DNA of 64,000 nt from Leptidea sinapis (taxonomy: Eukaryota > Arthropoda > Insecta > Lepidoptera > Pieridae). The DNA lies in the NCBI RefSeq assembly GCF_905404315.1, contig NC_066281.1, positions 14,288,001 to 14,352,000 on the forward strand, read 5' to 3'. The position numbers and the translations under genes are program-made. Positions within the stretch are counted from its first letter, which is position 1. Every line of letters begins with the position of its first letter. Below the pieces are notes generated by a model, which was given only the letters and a program-made list of their open reading frames with translations, was not told the DNA's origin and did not search any database. Below, piece after piece: positions 25,401 through 36,175 of this stretch.

Positions 25401-27457
25401 CTGAAACAGCTACCTTACTGCTAACATTAAAAAAGCCAGACCTAGTAACCATTACAGCATCCAAACGAGTGTTGTAATGTTGTACTGAATTTCATTACAA
25501 CACTCGTTTGGATAATGTAATGATTATTTGGACATTGGGTGTTTTAATGTTGGCAATAAGCTAACTGTTTTAGAATCTTTCATAGATGATTTTAATGCAT
25601 GGGTGTCGATAAAAGGGTGTTATATTATGGTGGAACCATACCAATATTGTATAGGGTGTGTTCCATGGTAACTTCACTACCTCTTTCCTCGATCTCCTTA
25701 GCATCTTCCTTGTGTCAGCAAGATGCAAAGCAAGTGAGAAGGACATACAAGGAACTCATTGGGCACTCAGTCTCTGTGAACAGTTTACGATATCCAATGA
25801 CTAGGCCTTACTAACGCCTTTTATTGTTGACACTCATTTGATACTTTCAGCCTGATTTTTCACTGAGAGCCATCTCCCGGCTATTGCCCTCGTCGGCAGT
25901 CTCTCCACAGTCGGACTTGTTTAAAGCAGCTAAAGTAAATATGTGTCGTTCGCGAATGATTGAATTAAAAGACCCGGGTCGCAAGACCCGCGCGATTGAA
26001 CGGGTCGCCGTGCCAAAAGTGATTCGTTCTTTCGCAGTAGGTCGATCGTATGAACCACCAATCATTTGATCGTCGCGACTTATCCACCCGCCGCCGCCCG
26101 CGCACCCCTTCTCTCACCCTGACCGATTGGGTCAATTATTTCTGTTGTAAATTTATTTATTACATAATATATTTCTTTAATTGTTTGTGTTTTTTTCTTT
26201 ACAAAATCTATGCTAGGTAAACAAAGATTTATTGAATATTAAGTTATTATTAGATAATAATTAATATAAAGAATATAGAATATTAACATAAGAAGGCATG
26301 CGCGTCTAATACTACTTGATATTAGTATTAGTTAGTAGGTTCTTAGCAATTACGTACTACTATTGTACGTAGGTAACTGGCAAGTGGCAACGGTTCTGGG
26401 GGCCTACTCCTAACATCGATATTCGATATATCGTGGCATTAGTCGTGTGAATCCTAGTCTTAGTTACATCGTATTCAATGTCGAAACGATGATTGAACGA
26501 ACGAAACATTATTCGATATTATCGGTCCTAACCTTCCTCTTAGTTGAAAATGTCAGTTGTCGTTGCTATTATCGTTTCAATTTGTAGTTGTGCTTTCATT
26601 TTGATTGTGGAGTCAATTTCTTGAGTCTTTGGTGTATATTAAATAAATAAACATAAGCCAAATATTTAAACATTAGTTACATAATCACATATATTTGGTT
26701 TTCCTTCAGTGAGAAGTGTTGCCCTTTCGAGCACACTGTATATACGCATATGAGGATTGTCGTTTCCACCGACCACCCTAACAAATTATAAATAATCAAC
26801 AGTATATTTTTTACTACCAAGTAATTTAAGGCGTTTCATTGGCCGTTTATGCGTAGAAAGTACTAGAAAATGGCCGCCTTACAAATAGGAAGTCGACGAG
26901 AAGGGTTGAGTTACTTTTTTTACATTTTTTTATTCGCATGTTAGTATTATTTATTCAATTTGAATTGGTTTTATTATATTAATTTCATTATTTTTGAATA
27001 TTTACATTTTGTATGAATGATGTTAATTGGTGGGGCAGAGTCTGGCATGGTTCTTTGCGTTTAAACTATGTTTTGACTTTTGACACTTAACAGCGACATA
27101 GCACATAAGATAATATTTAGTTTTTCAAGGTTTGCACATAATTAATTCACACTAACATCGTAAAACAATCTAAATATTAGTCTATGGTTACGATAAACGA
27201 AAAGGAATTCGAACAATTGTTAGAGTAGGGTAGTTGAACCAATCAATCGATCGAACGGGTCGCGCGACCCGAGTCATTTTGGGTCATCTCTAAAATTGAA
27301 CGAACGACACATGTCTAATCTAAAGTGTTATTTTTTATATTTTATCAATAAGCAAGAGTATTCTTAACGTGTTTCAGCCGGCAACAAGAAGGAAGCACGG
27401 CGGCGTGCGGCCATCGCCGCCTGCAAGGTGCTGTTTGACATCCACTTTGAGGAGTGA
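16409..27457 (+). CDS. double-stranded-RNA-binding protein with two dsRBDs (8 exons)
   Basis: I assembled exons 16409-16480, 16791-16866, 18013-18134, 20143-20245, 21316-21423, 23372-23502, 24708-24933 and 27378-27457 from GT-AG junctions; all phases join without a stop. From the ATG at 16466 they give 286 aa ending HFEE. An Arg-rich stretch (KERRRRRNQRLRRQ, about 37-50) precedes dsRBD1 (about 51-128: TPKSALMVLNEM, CTIDGVTYKGYG, TKSAARNNAAEQAV). dsRBD2 (about 216-281) has HPCMLLTYMRPHQVYREL, TFTVGVDVDGHTF and NKKEARRRAAIAA, the conserved basic helix. No deaminase, kinase or DZF domain follows. It could be a DIP1- or NF90-related protein; I cannot name it. The first exon may extend upstream, and earlier exons could lie left of the BEL insertion. 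Exons are GC-rich, introns AT-rich and full of transposons. Confidence 0.85.
16867..18012 (+). other. intron 2 of the dsRNA-binding gene
   Basis: Bounded by GT at 16867 and AG at 18011-18012. It contains a reverse-oriented jockey-like LINE fragment (17010-17730). The rest is AT-rich and unremarkable. Confidence 0.75.
17010..17730 (-). mobile_element. jockey-like LINE fragment with internal deletion
   Basis: Read on -, it starts in the RT (MESIINRQLLVYPEGHQL, YGFRHGRSAGD) and continues through the KTFDRVWQ-like region. Near 17400 it jumps to the C-terminal region (HIYHGECSEKLFHLIPAAEFHVR). It ends in the 3' UTR with a T-run on + near 17010. The same element is present at 28495-38375, where RT and C-terminal sequence match closely. 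The catalytic YADD part is deleted here. Confidence 0.82.
18410..18670 (+). mobile_element. degenerate LINE-like tail
   Basis: A frame reading IREKYKDNALFRYCIVLPVRSK, then IAIHDNIQTRLKSNKRLETVGARNTYGKRTTEYVVTSLLNN resembles the C-terminus of non-LTR retrotransposon proteins. The family is not identified. It lies in intron 3 just after exon 18013-18134. Confidence 0.4.
19280..19500 (+). mobile_element. diverged jockey-like LINE fragment
   Basis: VGLEISSESKFHSHL and the following DNA align by eye with 37690-37850 of the large LINE (LGLEISSDCQFRGHLEGKAK). Frames are broken. It lies within intron 3 of the dsRNA-binding gene. Confidence 0.55.
19740..20074 (+). repeat. short interspersed repeat family, copy A
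   Basis: About 335 bp starting with an A/T-rich edge and GGGATGAGACGAGGAGGATG, then GCTGATGGTAATTGATACGCCC, AGTAATTTCACTAGCTACGGCG and CTTCACGGCAGAAATAGGCG. The same sequence recurs at 21497, 23571, 27935, 38381, 46762 and 56655. Non-coding; SINE-like in size, but no clear tRNA promoter was seen. It lies 68 bp upstream of exon 20143-20245. Confidence 0.85.
20455..20575 (-). repeat. LINE 3'-UTR remnant (GAGTTTCTTGCGCC motif)
   Basis: The complement carries GGGAGAGTTTCTTGCGCCGC and GCGCCATTTGTTTCCGAAG. The same motif appears on + at 22752-22770 behind LINE coding sequence, so it belongs to that LINE family's 3' UTR. A third remnant is at 22999-23100. Confidence 0.6.
21497..21617 (-). repeat. 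short interspersed repeat family, copy B (truncated)
   Basis: Reverse-oriented partial copy: GCCGCTCAG, CCTGAGCGGCATTGCAATGG, GGGCAGGGCGTTTCAATTACC, CGTCCTGCTCG, ending in the T/A-rich edge. With copy A it forms an inverted pair around two exons. Confidence 0.8.
21863..22477 (+). mobile_element. PIF/Harbinger-like deletion derivative, 615 bp
   Basis: The ends are inverted repeats sharing TATTCACTTTGATT next to an outer AGGC. They are followed by subterminal repeats of the type TGATTAGTGC/GCACTAATCA, seen several times on each side. Inside is the start of a Harbinger-type nuclease gene (see next entry). No clean 3-bp target duplication could be assigned. It lies in intron 5 of the dsRNA-binding gene. 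Confidence 0.75.
21981..22265 (+). pseudogene. Harbinger transposase N-terminal fragment
   Basis: From the ATG at 21981 the frame reads MDEHRGARLKLQEVLKEL and meets a TGA at about 22089-22091. It then reads IWVRKWINRRSIHGASCQLFKEL and YYFALRLTEESFNILLNLVAPVI before a TAA at 22263. This W-x-R-x-W and F..LL..V.P pattern is the region before the catalytic domain in HARBI1-like nucleases. The DDE domain is missing, so no enzyme is made. Confidence 0.7.
22474..22885 (+). mobile_element. CR1-like LINE 3' end
   Basis: The frame at 22472-22663 reads VSKSFVGRCICFYNMIPENVQN...FKRIVKKRLCGKGYYSINDFLND, a LINE C-terminus, and ends with TAA. The 3' UTR holds GAGTTTCTTGCGCCC, TTCTCAGGTCTGAGGC and a terminal TTTAAATTTGAATTTGAAT repeat. 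It is truncated at its 5' side, directly next to the Harbinger end. Confidence 0.7.
23140..23335 (+). mobile_element. RTE LINE 3' end, copy 2
   Basis: The DNA matches the tail of the RTE at 6800-6985: TGGCGACCACGTAACG, CAAGATGGACCGACGATTTG, GATGAGGACAGCGCAGGAC and AACAGTGGACGTCTTCCG. It ends with GATGATGA about 35 bp before the acceptor of exon 23372-23502. Confidence 0.8.
23571..23830 (+). repeat. short interspersed repeat family, copy C (diverged)
   Basis: Shares GGCCTGCCCACTACAATGC, CTCAGGATTCTTGAAAAAT and GTGGTGCCCATCCTG with the family but has many changes, so it is an older or sister subfamily. Confidence 0.65.
24575..24592. repeat. (AT)n microsatellite
   Basis: A run of alternating AT about 18 bp long inside intron 6, about 115 bp before exon 24708-24933. 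Confidence 0.9.
25370..25605. repeat. 236-bp palindromic element in intron 7
   Basis: The two halves are inverted copies. The core arms are 21 nt and perfect (25459-25479 and 25493-25513; half-sequence ATCCAAACGAGTGTTGTAAT) around a 13-nt loop. Outward the match continues imperfectly (CATTACA/TGTAATG, AACATTAAAA/TTTTAATGTT, GAAACAG/CTGTTTT) to CACCCAT/ATGGGTG at the ends. It contains no frame. It may be a fold-back MITE. Confidence 0.75.
25941..27312. mobile_element. possible non-autonomous transposon with ATGTGTCGTTCG ends
   Basis: A 12-bp inverted repeat (ATGTGTCGTTCG at 25941-25952; CGAACGACACAT at 27301-27312) bounds 1.37 kb. Each end also has GGGTCGC/GACCC palindromes, including a perfect 16-bp one at 27256-27271 (CGGGTCGCGCGACCCG). 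No transposase frame and no target duplication were found. It could instead be two separate copies of a smaller repeat. Confidence 0.4.
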
Positions 27458-27934
27458 GTTGAGAGGGCGCGACTCTGTCACAGTGAACGATACTCCGTCA
27501 GCCTCTAACGAATCATTCAGTGGATTTGTTCTTTTGTTGTTCAAGTCTAATTCAATTCAAAAATCAACATCCACCCATTCTTGTCGTCACAATAACAATG
27601 GTCGTTCTTTAAGTTATAAGTATTAAATATATCACTTAGAATCAATGTTCTGTATAAGTTATAATATTAAAAAATTACCAAATTTTTACCTTTATAAGTG
27701 TAGTGTTACTTAGCAGTACAGTCTCAACTTAGTTGTGTGATAATTAATTCCGAGTGACAGTTTGTGAGTAAAGAGTATTATTATATTTCATATTGTTTAT
27801 AGCAAGATACAAGTGTCTAATGCAGCCTCCAACTGGTGACAAATCTCACAGACTCACATTATGTAGCCACTCTAGGAGCCTGTAATACGGATACCACTCT
27901 ATTCTTTTTTTAATTATCGTATGAGCGTATCAAA

Positions 27935-27986
27935 TAACCTCAACTGAACGTCCTGCTCGTCTCGTCCCTTAATCTCATAAAAAAAA
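27935..27986 (-). repeat. short interspersed repeat family, copy D (terminal piece)
   Basis: Only the A/T-rich end remains (ACGTCCTGCTCGTCTCGTCC, CTTAATCTCAT). It is within the 3' UTR of the dsRNA-binding gene. Confidence 0.65.
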
Positions 27987-28247
27987 GTTTATCTCTTAAT
28001 ACGAAGAGAACTTTTGTCCGTCATTTATTACCTATTCTCATCAGTTTATTTTGATATGAATTATTTTAAAAGCAGCTAATTGTATAAATTATATTCCTTA
28101 GCTTGTGTGAGTGCATATTCAGATTTTACTAAACGATGTCGAGTGGCTTTAGTAGTGTGTATGGTTTATGTTTCGCCCCTTATGTTTACTTGGACTATTA
28201 AATAATGTTAGACTATGTTAAAGCTATATGGAACCCGAATATGAATG

Positions 28248-28253
28248 AATAAA
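28248..28253 (+). terminator. poly(A) signal of the dsRNA-binding gene
   Basis: AATAAA about 790 bp after the TGA at 27455-27457, followed by a T-rich stretch. The distance is long, and other variant signals are possible. Confidence 0.5.
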
Positions 28254-28494
28254 AATGTATTTTTTACCAAAAAACCTTATGTAATGTAAAGTTACAATTA
28301 CAAGTGTTTTAATCCTTTAAAAAGTATTTTATTTAAATCTGTAACACGTGTGTGGCCATGCAGTGGCATGTTTGTGACGCGGCTGGGGGCGGGGCCTTCC
28401 CTTACTGCATCTACATAAGTGCTGATTAGTTACTACTCCTCTTCGGCTCTGAGTGATGTACCTACCTAGTGTCACTATGAGACAATTGAAGTTA

Positions 28495-30611
28495 CTGGGC
28501 AAATACTGCCCTGTACTTTCCCCGGGGCGTAAAAAGAATAGGGGAGTCCCAGGCCCATGGGTGTCGTAACAGGCGACTAAGGGCTTTTTAGAAGTGGGAG
28601 AGTCAAGCTGCCGTCTTATGATTTCAGCACAATCGGGCCGACTCGTCCGGGTTAATTACCACACTCGCACATAATACCGGCGTGAAGTAGCGGCCTAGTG
28701 CCGCTATGTTTCGCATAGGTTAGTGTCGAGGACCGGAGGCCATCCCTTACCCCCACCCCCTCCCCCCAAGAAAATATGAGAGCGGTCCATAAAGAGATAT
28801 TACCCCAGGAGGGTACCGGCTCTACCAGAGCCGGAGAATCCCTCCCCGAGCACTCTCGCTCGGGCTGCCCTTCGTATTCTGGGGTGGGCACAGAACCGCG
28901 CATGACCAAGGACAAACGAGGCAGAAACACCACGGCACCCCTATCGACGCTCAACGTGGACTTTTGCAATATCAGGGGAATTCACTCCAATTTAAACGCC
29001 GTCCACCACTACCTTGAGACGGCGCAGCCGGCCTTGTGTTTCCTTACGGAGACGCAGATATCTCGACCTAGCGATACGTTAAATATGTTAACGTACCCCG
29101 GGTACAAAATTGAGCACAATTTTTGCCTCATGCCGGGGTATGTGTGTACGTTAGGGAGAATATCTGCTGTCGCCGTCTCGGCAATTTTGAGGGTTGGGAC
29201 CTGTGTACTCTCTGGCTCCGCCTAGATTAGAGGACCGCGTCCGTATCTATGCGTGTGTCTACAGGTCCCATAGTGGTAACGCAGAAACCGATCATCTCAT
29301 GGGCTGCGTTCAAGCGGCAATTGACGACGTGCTTGCACAGATCCCCTCCGCTGAAATCGTAGTCTTGGGTGATTTCAACGGGCGCAATGCCGAATGGCTT
29401 GGATCACGTACCACAGACTACGCAGGGCGATCTGTGCATAATTTTGCATTGGCGTATGGTATGTCCCAATTGGTTGAGTCGCCAACGCGGCTCCCGGATG
29501 TGGATAGCCACATGCCGTCCTTATTAGATCTTCTGCTGACTACACATCCCGATGGTTACCAGGTCTGTGTCGACGCCCCTCTCGGAACGTCCGACCAATG
29601 CCTGGTCAGGAGTGTAGTGCCTATCCGACGCCAACGTCGCAGACCACCAGCGACCCGCCGCGTTCGGCACTACAAGTCAGCAGATTGGGATAGGATGCGT
29701 TCCTTTTTTGCATCCAACACTTGGGGCAAGGTTTGTTTCCCTTCGGATGATCCTAGTGCCTGCGCCGTTGCAGTAGCCGATGTGATACTGCAGGGCATGG
29801 ATATTTTTATACCAAGCTCTGTAGTACCGATCGGTGGCAGATCACAGCCCTGGTTCGATGCGTAAGTTAAAGCAGCATCTGACTGCAAAAAACAGGCGTA
29901 TCGAACTTGGGTTGCGGCGCTGGGCACAAAGGATCCGAACTGCAAAGTTCTTAAGAGGAAATATAACCGTGCCTCCAGATTTTTTAAGCGGCAAATCGCC
30001 CGTGCGAAGTCTAAGCACGTCGTCAAAATCGGCGAGCAGCTTTCCAGTTACCCGACCGGAACACGCAAGTTCTGGTCGTTGTCGAAAGCTGCTCTTGGTA
30101 ACTTCAACCAGCCGTCCATGCCGGCAGGTCAGAGCTCTATGCCTGAAGTACAGTTCAGACAGAAAACTGTTAGGCGAGCTCTGTTTTCGTTGGATGTCAG
30201 GAAGTCGAGCGGGCCCGATGGCATTTCTCCAATCGTGCTTAGAACGTGTGCCCCTGAGTTGACGCCGGTGCTAACGCGTTTATTCCGGCACTCTTATTCC
30301 AAAGGCGTAGTCCCTGACTCATGGAAGTCAGCCCTTGTCCATCCGATCCAAAAAAAAGGAGACAGTTCGGATCCGGCGAACTACAGGCCTATTGCTATCA
30401 CCTCCCTGCTCTCCAAAATCATGGAGAGCATAATTAGCCGCCAGCTTTTAGTATACCCAGAGGGTCACTAGTTGATCAACGACCGACAGTACGGCTTTCG
30501 CCATGGACGGTCGGCAGGTGATCTTCTGGTATACCTAACACATAGATGGGCGGCGGCTATTGAAAGCAAGGGGGAAGGCCTGACAGTTAGCCTGGATATA
30601 GCGAAGGCCTT
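28495..30611 (+). mobile_element. jockey-like LINE, 5' part (split element)
   Basis: The 5' UTR has CCCCGGGGCG, GGGGAGTCCCAGGCCCATGG and GTCGTAACAGGCGACTAAGGG, a phrase common in lepidopteran LINE leaders. An endonuclease follows (28925-29865: FCNIRGIHSNL, LTETQIS, VVLGDFNGRNAEWLG, DLLLTTHP). Then comes the RT (30079-30600: RKSSGPDGIS, VVPDSWKSALVHPIQKKG, NYRPIAITSLLSKIMESII, YGFRHGRSAGD). Frames change near 29140-29230 and 29865, and there is a stop at 30469. The reading is cut inside DIAKAF, where the second BEL element is inserted, and resumes at 37199. Confidence 0.87.
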
Positions 30612-30802
30612 TGTACAAATCCCAAAAATATCCCACTAACTAAGGTATTAAAACACTTAATAGGGGCGTACCAATCGTATATTCATCAGATACATAATAA
30701 GTAAGGTCACAGTTCTATAATAAACTTAGATAATGCGTCCTTGATGGCTTAGGGCGACATCTATGAACAATATCAAACTGTAATCGATTACAAACCTTAA
30801 CA
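30612..30802 (-). repeat. BEL/Pao element 2, LTR 1 (3' LTR)
   Basis: 191 bp. Differs from the outer right LTR (37008-37198) at two positions and from the inner one (36800-36990) at about five. Confidence 0.9.
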
Positions 30803-31017
30803 TACCGGCTGCCATGGACGTAGTCCAGCCAAAACAACAATACTTACATATTATATGCAACTTATCAATACTATGAATCTTAATCTAAATCGTAAATTTA
30901 ACAGCAAACATCAGTGACTTACAAGTAATACAAATGAAGAAAAATATTCGCAGTGTAAAATTAAATACAGTTAATCTTATATATATAAAATCTACATATC
31001 TACTACAAAATAAAAAT

Positions 31018-34000
31018 TTAATCCTTAACAGGCAGTATAATCAATTTAGATACGGGCCGTTTAATAAGATTTCCCTTGTATTTGAGGGTGACTACGCGAG
31101 TAAGATTGGCCAAACCTGGATGTTTATCTACAATTAGACCAAAAAGCCATTTAGTTGGAGGTAAATCATCTTCCTTTACTAAAACCACACTTCCAATATT
31201 TGGTTCTGGAATGGTAGCGTTCCATTTATATCTATGATGCAATTGCGTCAAGTACTCCTGAGACCATTTACGCCAGAAATCTTGAACCATTCTCTGAGCT
31301 AACTGCCACCTTTTTAGGCTACTTATAGTTGACATTTCATAGTTAGCATCAGGTACAGACACTAATGGTTCTCCCACCAGAAAATGCGCTGGTGTTAGAG
31401 GCTGAGGATCCTCCGGATTGTTGGACAACTGAGTCAAAGGTCGAGAATTAAGACAAGCCTCAATCTGGGACAATACGGTAGATAACTCCTCATATGTGAG
31501 TGTCTTGTCACCTACAATACGCTTAAGGTGATACTTAGTAGACTTTACGCCAGCTTCCCACAATCCTCCAAAATTTGGAGCACGAGGAGGGATAAAGTGC
31601 CAAGCAGTACCATTAGAGGATAAAAAATCAAGAATATCTTCAGCAACAGTAGACCTTTCCAAATTGAATAAATTCTTTAGCTCTCGTGCACTGCCAACAA
31701 AGGTAGTACCATTATCACTCCAAAGTTCAGCGACGTGACCTCTTCGTGCAACAAAGCGCTTAAAGGCTGCCAAAAAGGTTTCAGAAGTCATGTCACTGAC
31801 TACTTCCAAGTGAATGGCACGTGTAGCCATACATATAAAAAGGCAAATGTACCCCTTCATTGAGCGATGTCCACGGTCTTTGGTGGTACGAATACTGATT
31901 GGACCGGCATAGTCCACTCCACTTCTAAGAAAAGGTCGATGTGCTGTTACTCTGGACACGGGTAGCTGTCCCATCATCTGTTGGTTAACCTGGGCTGAAT
32001 GGCGAATACAGATCACACATTTTTTAACAAATTGTCTTACAACACTTTTAGCTCCAATAACCCAGTACTTGCTTCTCAAATAGTTAAGAACAAGTTGTGG
32101 ACCACCATGAAGAGTCCTTTCGTGAGCATCGTGTATAAGAAGGTAAGTAAAATGTGATTTGTGTGGAATGATTATAGGGTGCTTCATATCATCGGACAAA
32201 GAAGCATTATGCAACCGTCCCCCTACTCTAAGAATACCATCCCGTCCCAGAAATGGATTCAACGAGGTAAGTTTACTTGTTTTATTTAATTTTTCATTAT
32301 TCTTTATATTTCCCATATCTTCTTCAAAATTTTCTTTTTGACAAATCTTAATACAAATCATAAGTTTTTCTTGTAATTCTTTAGCAGTTAAAATGTTACT
32401 AATGTACCTTTCATATTCAGGTTTGTTCCAGTACAACACTCGACGGCAGAAGGACAACACTCTGGTAAGTTTTCTTAGAGATGAAAATCTCGAAAATATA
32501 TTTTCGTCTTTATCACTAGTTACAGTGTGACTACTAATCTTATGTTTGCGTTCTTCCAAAGATGTGTCTCTCTCTTCTCCCTTGCTACAATCTATGTACC
32601 TACTGTACAGCCACTCAGGGCCCAGTTTCCAGAGGTTATTGTGTACAAACTCTGTTGCAGATAATCCCCTGGAAGCGCAATCAGCGGGATTTTCTTTTGA
32701 TATAACATGGGACCACTGATTTCCATCCAACAAGGTATGTATTTCGGAAACTCTATTGGCAATGAAGGTCGACTTGGATGGCTTCTGAGCCAAGCCAAGA
32801 CGATAGAAGAATCCGTCCAAGCGTGAGTTTGATGTTTAGGAACATCAAGAATGAGACCAACTTCATCTAAAAGTCTTGCTAGCAAAACAGCTCCACACAG
32901 CTCAAGACGTGGAATTGAGACCTGCTTTATGGGTGCTACCCAAGTTTTTGAAGTTATCAAACTCACATGCACGTTGCCACTATTATCAATTATGCGAGCA
33001 TAAACAACAGCTGCATAGGCTGCGTTTGATGCATCACAGAACCCATGTAGTTCTCGACATCGATCAATTAAATTCGATCCCATCGAGAAATGCGAACATT
33101 TGTAAGAGATTTCAAATCATTCCTGAACTCCAACCAGCTTTTAAGCAATGACTTAGGAAGCTCGCTATCCCAATCAACGCCAGATAACCATAGCTGTTGG
33201 ATAAATATTTTAGCCTTGGTCACAACTGGCGCTATCCAACCCAATGGATCGAATAGACGAGCAATGTCGGAAATAACCTTTCGTTTGGTTATTGGTGATT
33301 CCACCGAAGAAAGCTTGACAGTGAACTGAAACTTGTCCTCTTCTCTATTCCAGGTGAGTCCTAGTATTTTCATTACTTCATCAATTTTAATTTCCATGGC
33401 TTGATTAGACTCGCTGTTTTCCGCCTTAATCTCTTTAAGCAACTCCTGACTATTGCTATAAAACTTTTGTAATGGAAATCCACCACGATTCAGTAATTCC
33501 GTCATCTCTTCATATATTTGAATGCCTTCGGCTACCGTATGACATCCGGACATCAAATCGTCGATATAGAACTCCTTTAGTATTATATTTGAAGCCAACG
33601 GAAACTCTTTACCATCCTTACGGACTAGTTCTTGAAGAGTTCGCACAGCCAAATATAGTGCTGATGTACCAAAAGTGACTCTTAATAAACGAAAATGTCT
33701 TATTACATCGTTTGGGTCATCACGCCATAATATACGTTGATAATCTACGTCGCTCTCCGCCACCTTCACTTGTCGATACATTTTGACAATATCTGCGACG
33801 AGTGAAATCGGGTAACAACGCCATCGCATGAGTAAATGTCGTAACTCAGGCTGAAGTGTGGGACCAACCATCAAGTCATCATTTAATGATACCCCGTTGA
33901 ATCCCTTGCATGAAGCGTCAAAAACCACACGGACCTTAGATGTAAGTTTGTCTTGACGTATCACCGCATGATTTGGTAGGTAAACAGCGTCTGGTTTATC

Positions 34001-34498
34001 AACATCCTCTGCTAAAACTTCTTCCATATGACCAAGATCAAGATATTCGTTAATTACCTTAGAGTACTCAATTTTAAGACCAGGATTTTTAATTAAGCGT
34101 TTTTCTAACATAAGAAATCGCTTAAGAGCTATATCTCTTGAGTTACCAAATTTACATTGCAGATTATCCGACTTAAAAGGAAGTTTGACAATAAATCTAC
34201 CAGTTTCATCCCTAGAAGTACTTTCCTTGAACAACCTTTCACAATTTTCTTCCTCTTGAGTGAAATACTTCTTAGGTTTACTTGATTCAGATTCCAACTC
34301 CCAGAATCTTTTTAATAATTCGTTCTCATTACAGTGTGTCAAATGCATGCTAACTACATTGTCACACGTCCCGTTCCTAATTACAGTTTCTCCATTATGC
34401 ATTTTGCCAGAGAGGATCCAACCAAGTGCTGTTTGCTGCGCAATTACAGATCCTGGCGGACCCCTGACTAAACCTTTCAACAATATTTGCGTCTGCAC
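31018..34498 (-). pseudogene. BEL/Pao element 2 Pol (RT, RNase H, integrase), frameshifted
   Basis: Three overlapping frames cover Pol. 33068-34498 has the end of the protease region and the RT, with FYIDDLMSGC as the catalytic motif. 32592-33083 has RNase H (HGFCDASNAAYAAVVYAR, DSSIVLAWL). 31018-32820 has the integrase (DAHERTLHGGP, CVICIRHS, RSGVDYAGP, LWSDNGTTFVGS, NFGGLWEAGVKSTK). The frame changes near 33075 and 32800 show small indels. The protein is alignable throughout with element 1, at a clearly lower level than two copies of one family would show. Confidence 0.88.
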
Positions 34499-36175
34499 CT
34501 AAAAGAAGATCAATCTTGCTAGGTGTGTGGAACGAGGGATCCGCCAACTGCATGGACAAAAGAGTTGGTATCATTTGAACATCAACTTTCTTACTAAGTA
34601 AGAATGTTGTGAGTTTTTTCAAAACATGAGCCTTGATTGTAATGACAAAGCTCGGATCTAGACGTGACTGTATTTTCAAAACTACAGAGGACTTTGATAA
34701 CAAAGTTAAACTCTGGTCGCCGCCTAAACCTGACATAAAATTTGTCTCAGAATGCTTTTTGAGACCAAGCAGTTGAACTGCAGCCTCTGTAATGAAAGAG
34801 GCTTGAGACCCTTGATCAATCAAGGACCTCAACACAACCGGTGTAGTATTAGCTTGTGAAACTGCTTTCACTAAAGCAGTCGCTAACAAAACTTGATGGT
34901 TTGTGTTTGAAAAACAAGATAAAATAGGACGATCAGTACCCTCACCTTGAGCCTGGGAAGAATGAATAACGTTACCTACTACCGAAGTATTTCCTTCACC
35001 AGGTTGATCAGCTTGCGTTAAGCTTGCTGATTTGGGAGATTTGGTATGAAGTAAAGTGTGGTGCTTTTTCTTACAAGTTCGACACCTTGTAGATTGATTG
35101 CATTGGTATACTGAATGATTAGGTGTCAAACAATTAAAACATAAATGCTGGGTTTGGACAAAATTACGACGTGAGTCAACCGTTTCCTTAGGAAATTTCT
35201 TACAATTAAATAATTTATGATTTTCAGAGCAAAACACACAATTAAAACTAGTAGTGGCGACATGAGTACACGTAGGTTTCTCTTGCTTAATTAATTTAGG
35301 GTCTAAAAACTCCAAGGACCTAAACCGATTTTGTAAAAAAATCCTCTAATGATGCCGTAGTTGGTAAATCAGAAATCTCGATTGCCTTTTGTTCCCACTG
35401 TTTACGTGATTCTGAGTCTAACTTTTGACTTATCAGAAATATAATTATTATATCCCATGACTTTACATCGATACCTAAGTTTTTTAACGCACTCAAACAT
35501 TCTTTAGTAGTATCTAACAAATTTTGGATTGCACTCGATGACTCAGACGACAGAGCTTTTTGATTTGTTAACCTTTTAAGAATACAGTTAGCTTGAATTT
35601 TTTTATTATTATACCGGCTTTCTAACTGCTCCCAACAAATTAAATAATTATCCGCAGTACATGAAATGTGTCTCACCAACTGCTCCGCCTCTCCCGTGAG
35701 ACAACCTTTAAGATTTTTGTACATCATCAATTGTAGTCTCATTATGAATCAACGATAGGAACAAATCTCTAAAACTTGGCCACTCCGAATATTTACCACA
35801 AAATTTAGGTATCTCAATCTTAGGTAATTTAACATTGCTCTGATTCGTTTTATTCTCAACGGATACAACATTTGACTTTTTTAATATTAATAATTTATCT
35901 TTCAATAATGACTTCTAATCTAGATACATTTCCTCACAGTTATCGAACACTTCATTTAAAACATAATCATTTTGTATCAACACATCCTTTTTCATTTCAT
36001 AAACAATTTTTTGATGATTTGAGAAGAAAGAAGACCACAATTTCTCTAAAGCTTCTAAGCGCGTTTCAAGATAACCTATGCTTATTCTTTCCTTTGGAGA
36101 TTTTTTAAAGTTACATAAATTTCTTTCAATTTTACTTAAAATATCATCCTGAAGTTTAATATAATTATCACCCAT
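34395..36175 (-). pseudogene. BEL/Pao element 2 Gag and protease, frameshifted
   Basis: Frames 35915-36175, 35708-35905, 35320-35742 and 34395-35315 together encode Gag and protease. The start is MGDNYIKLQDDILSKIE at 36175. IPKFCGKYSEWPSFRDLFLSLIH is the DUF1759-like part. CFNCLTPNHSVYQC and CRTCKKKHH are zinc knuckles. LIDQGSQASFITE is the protease site. Breaks are one in-frame stop (35915-35917) and frame changes near 35720, 35320 and 34450; the 35330-35345 change lies by an A-run. Confidence 0.85.
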
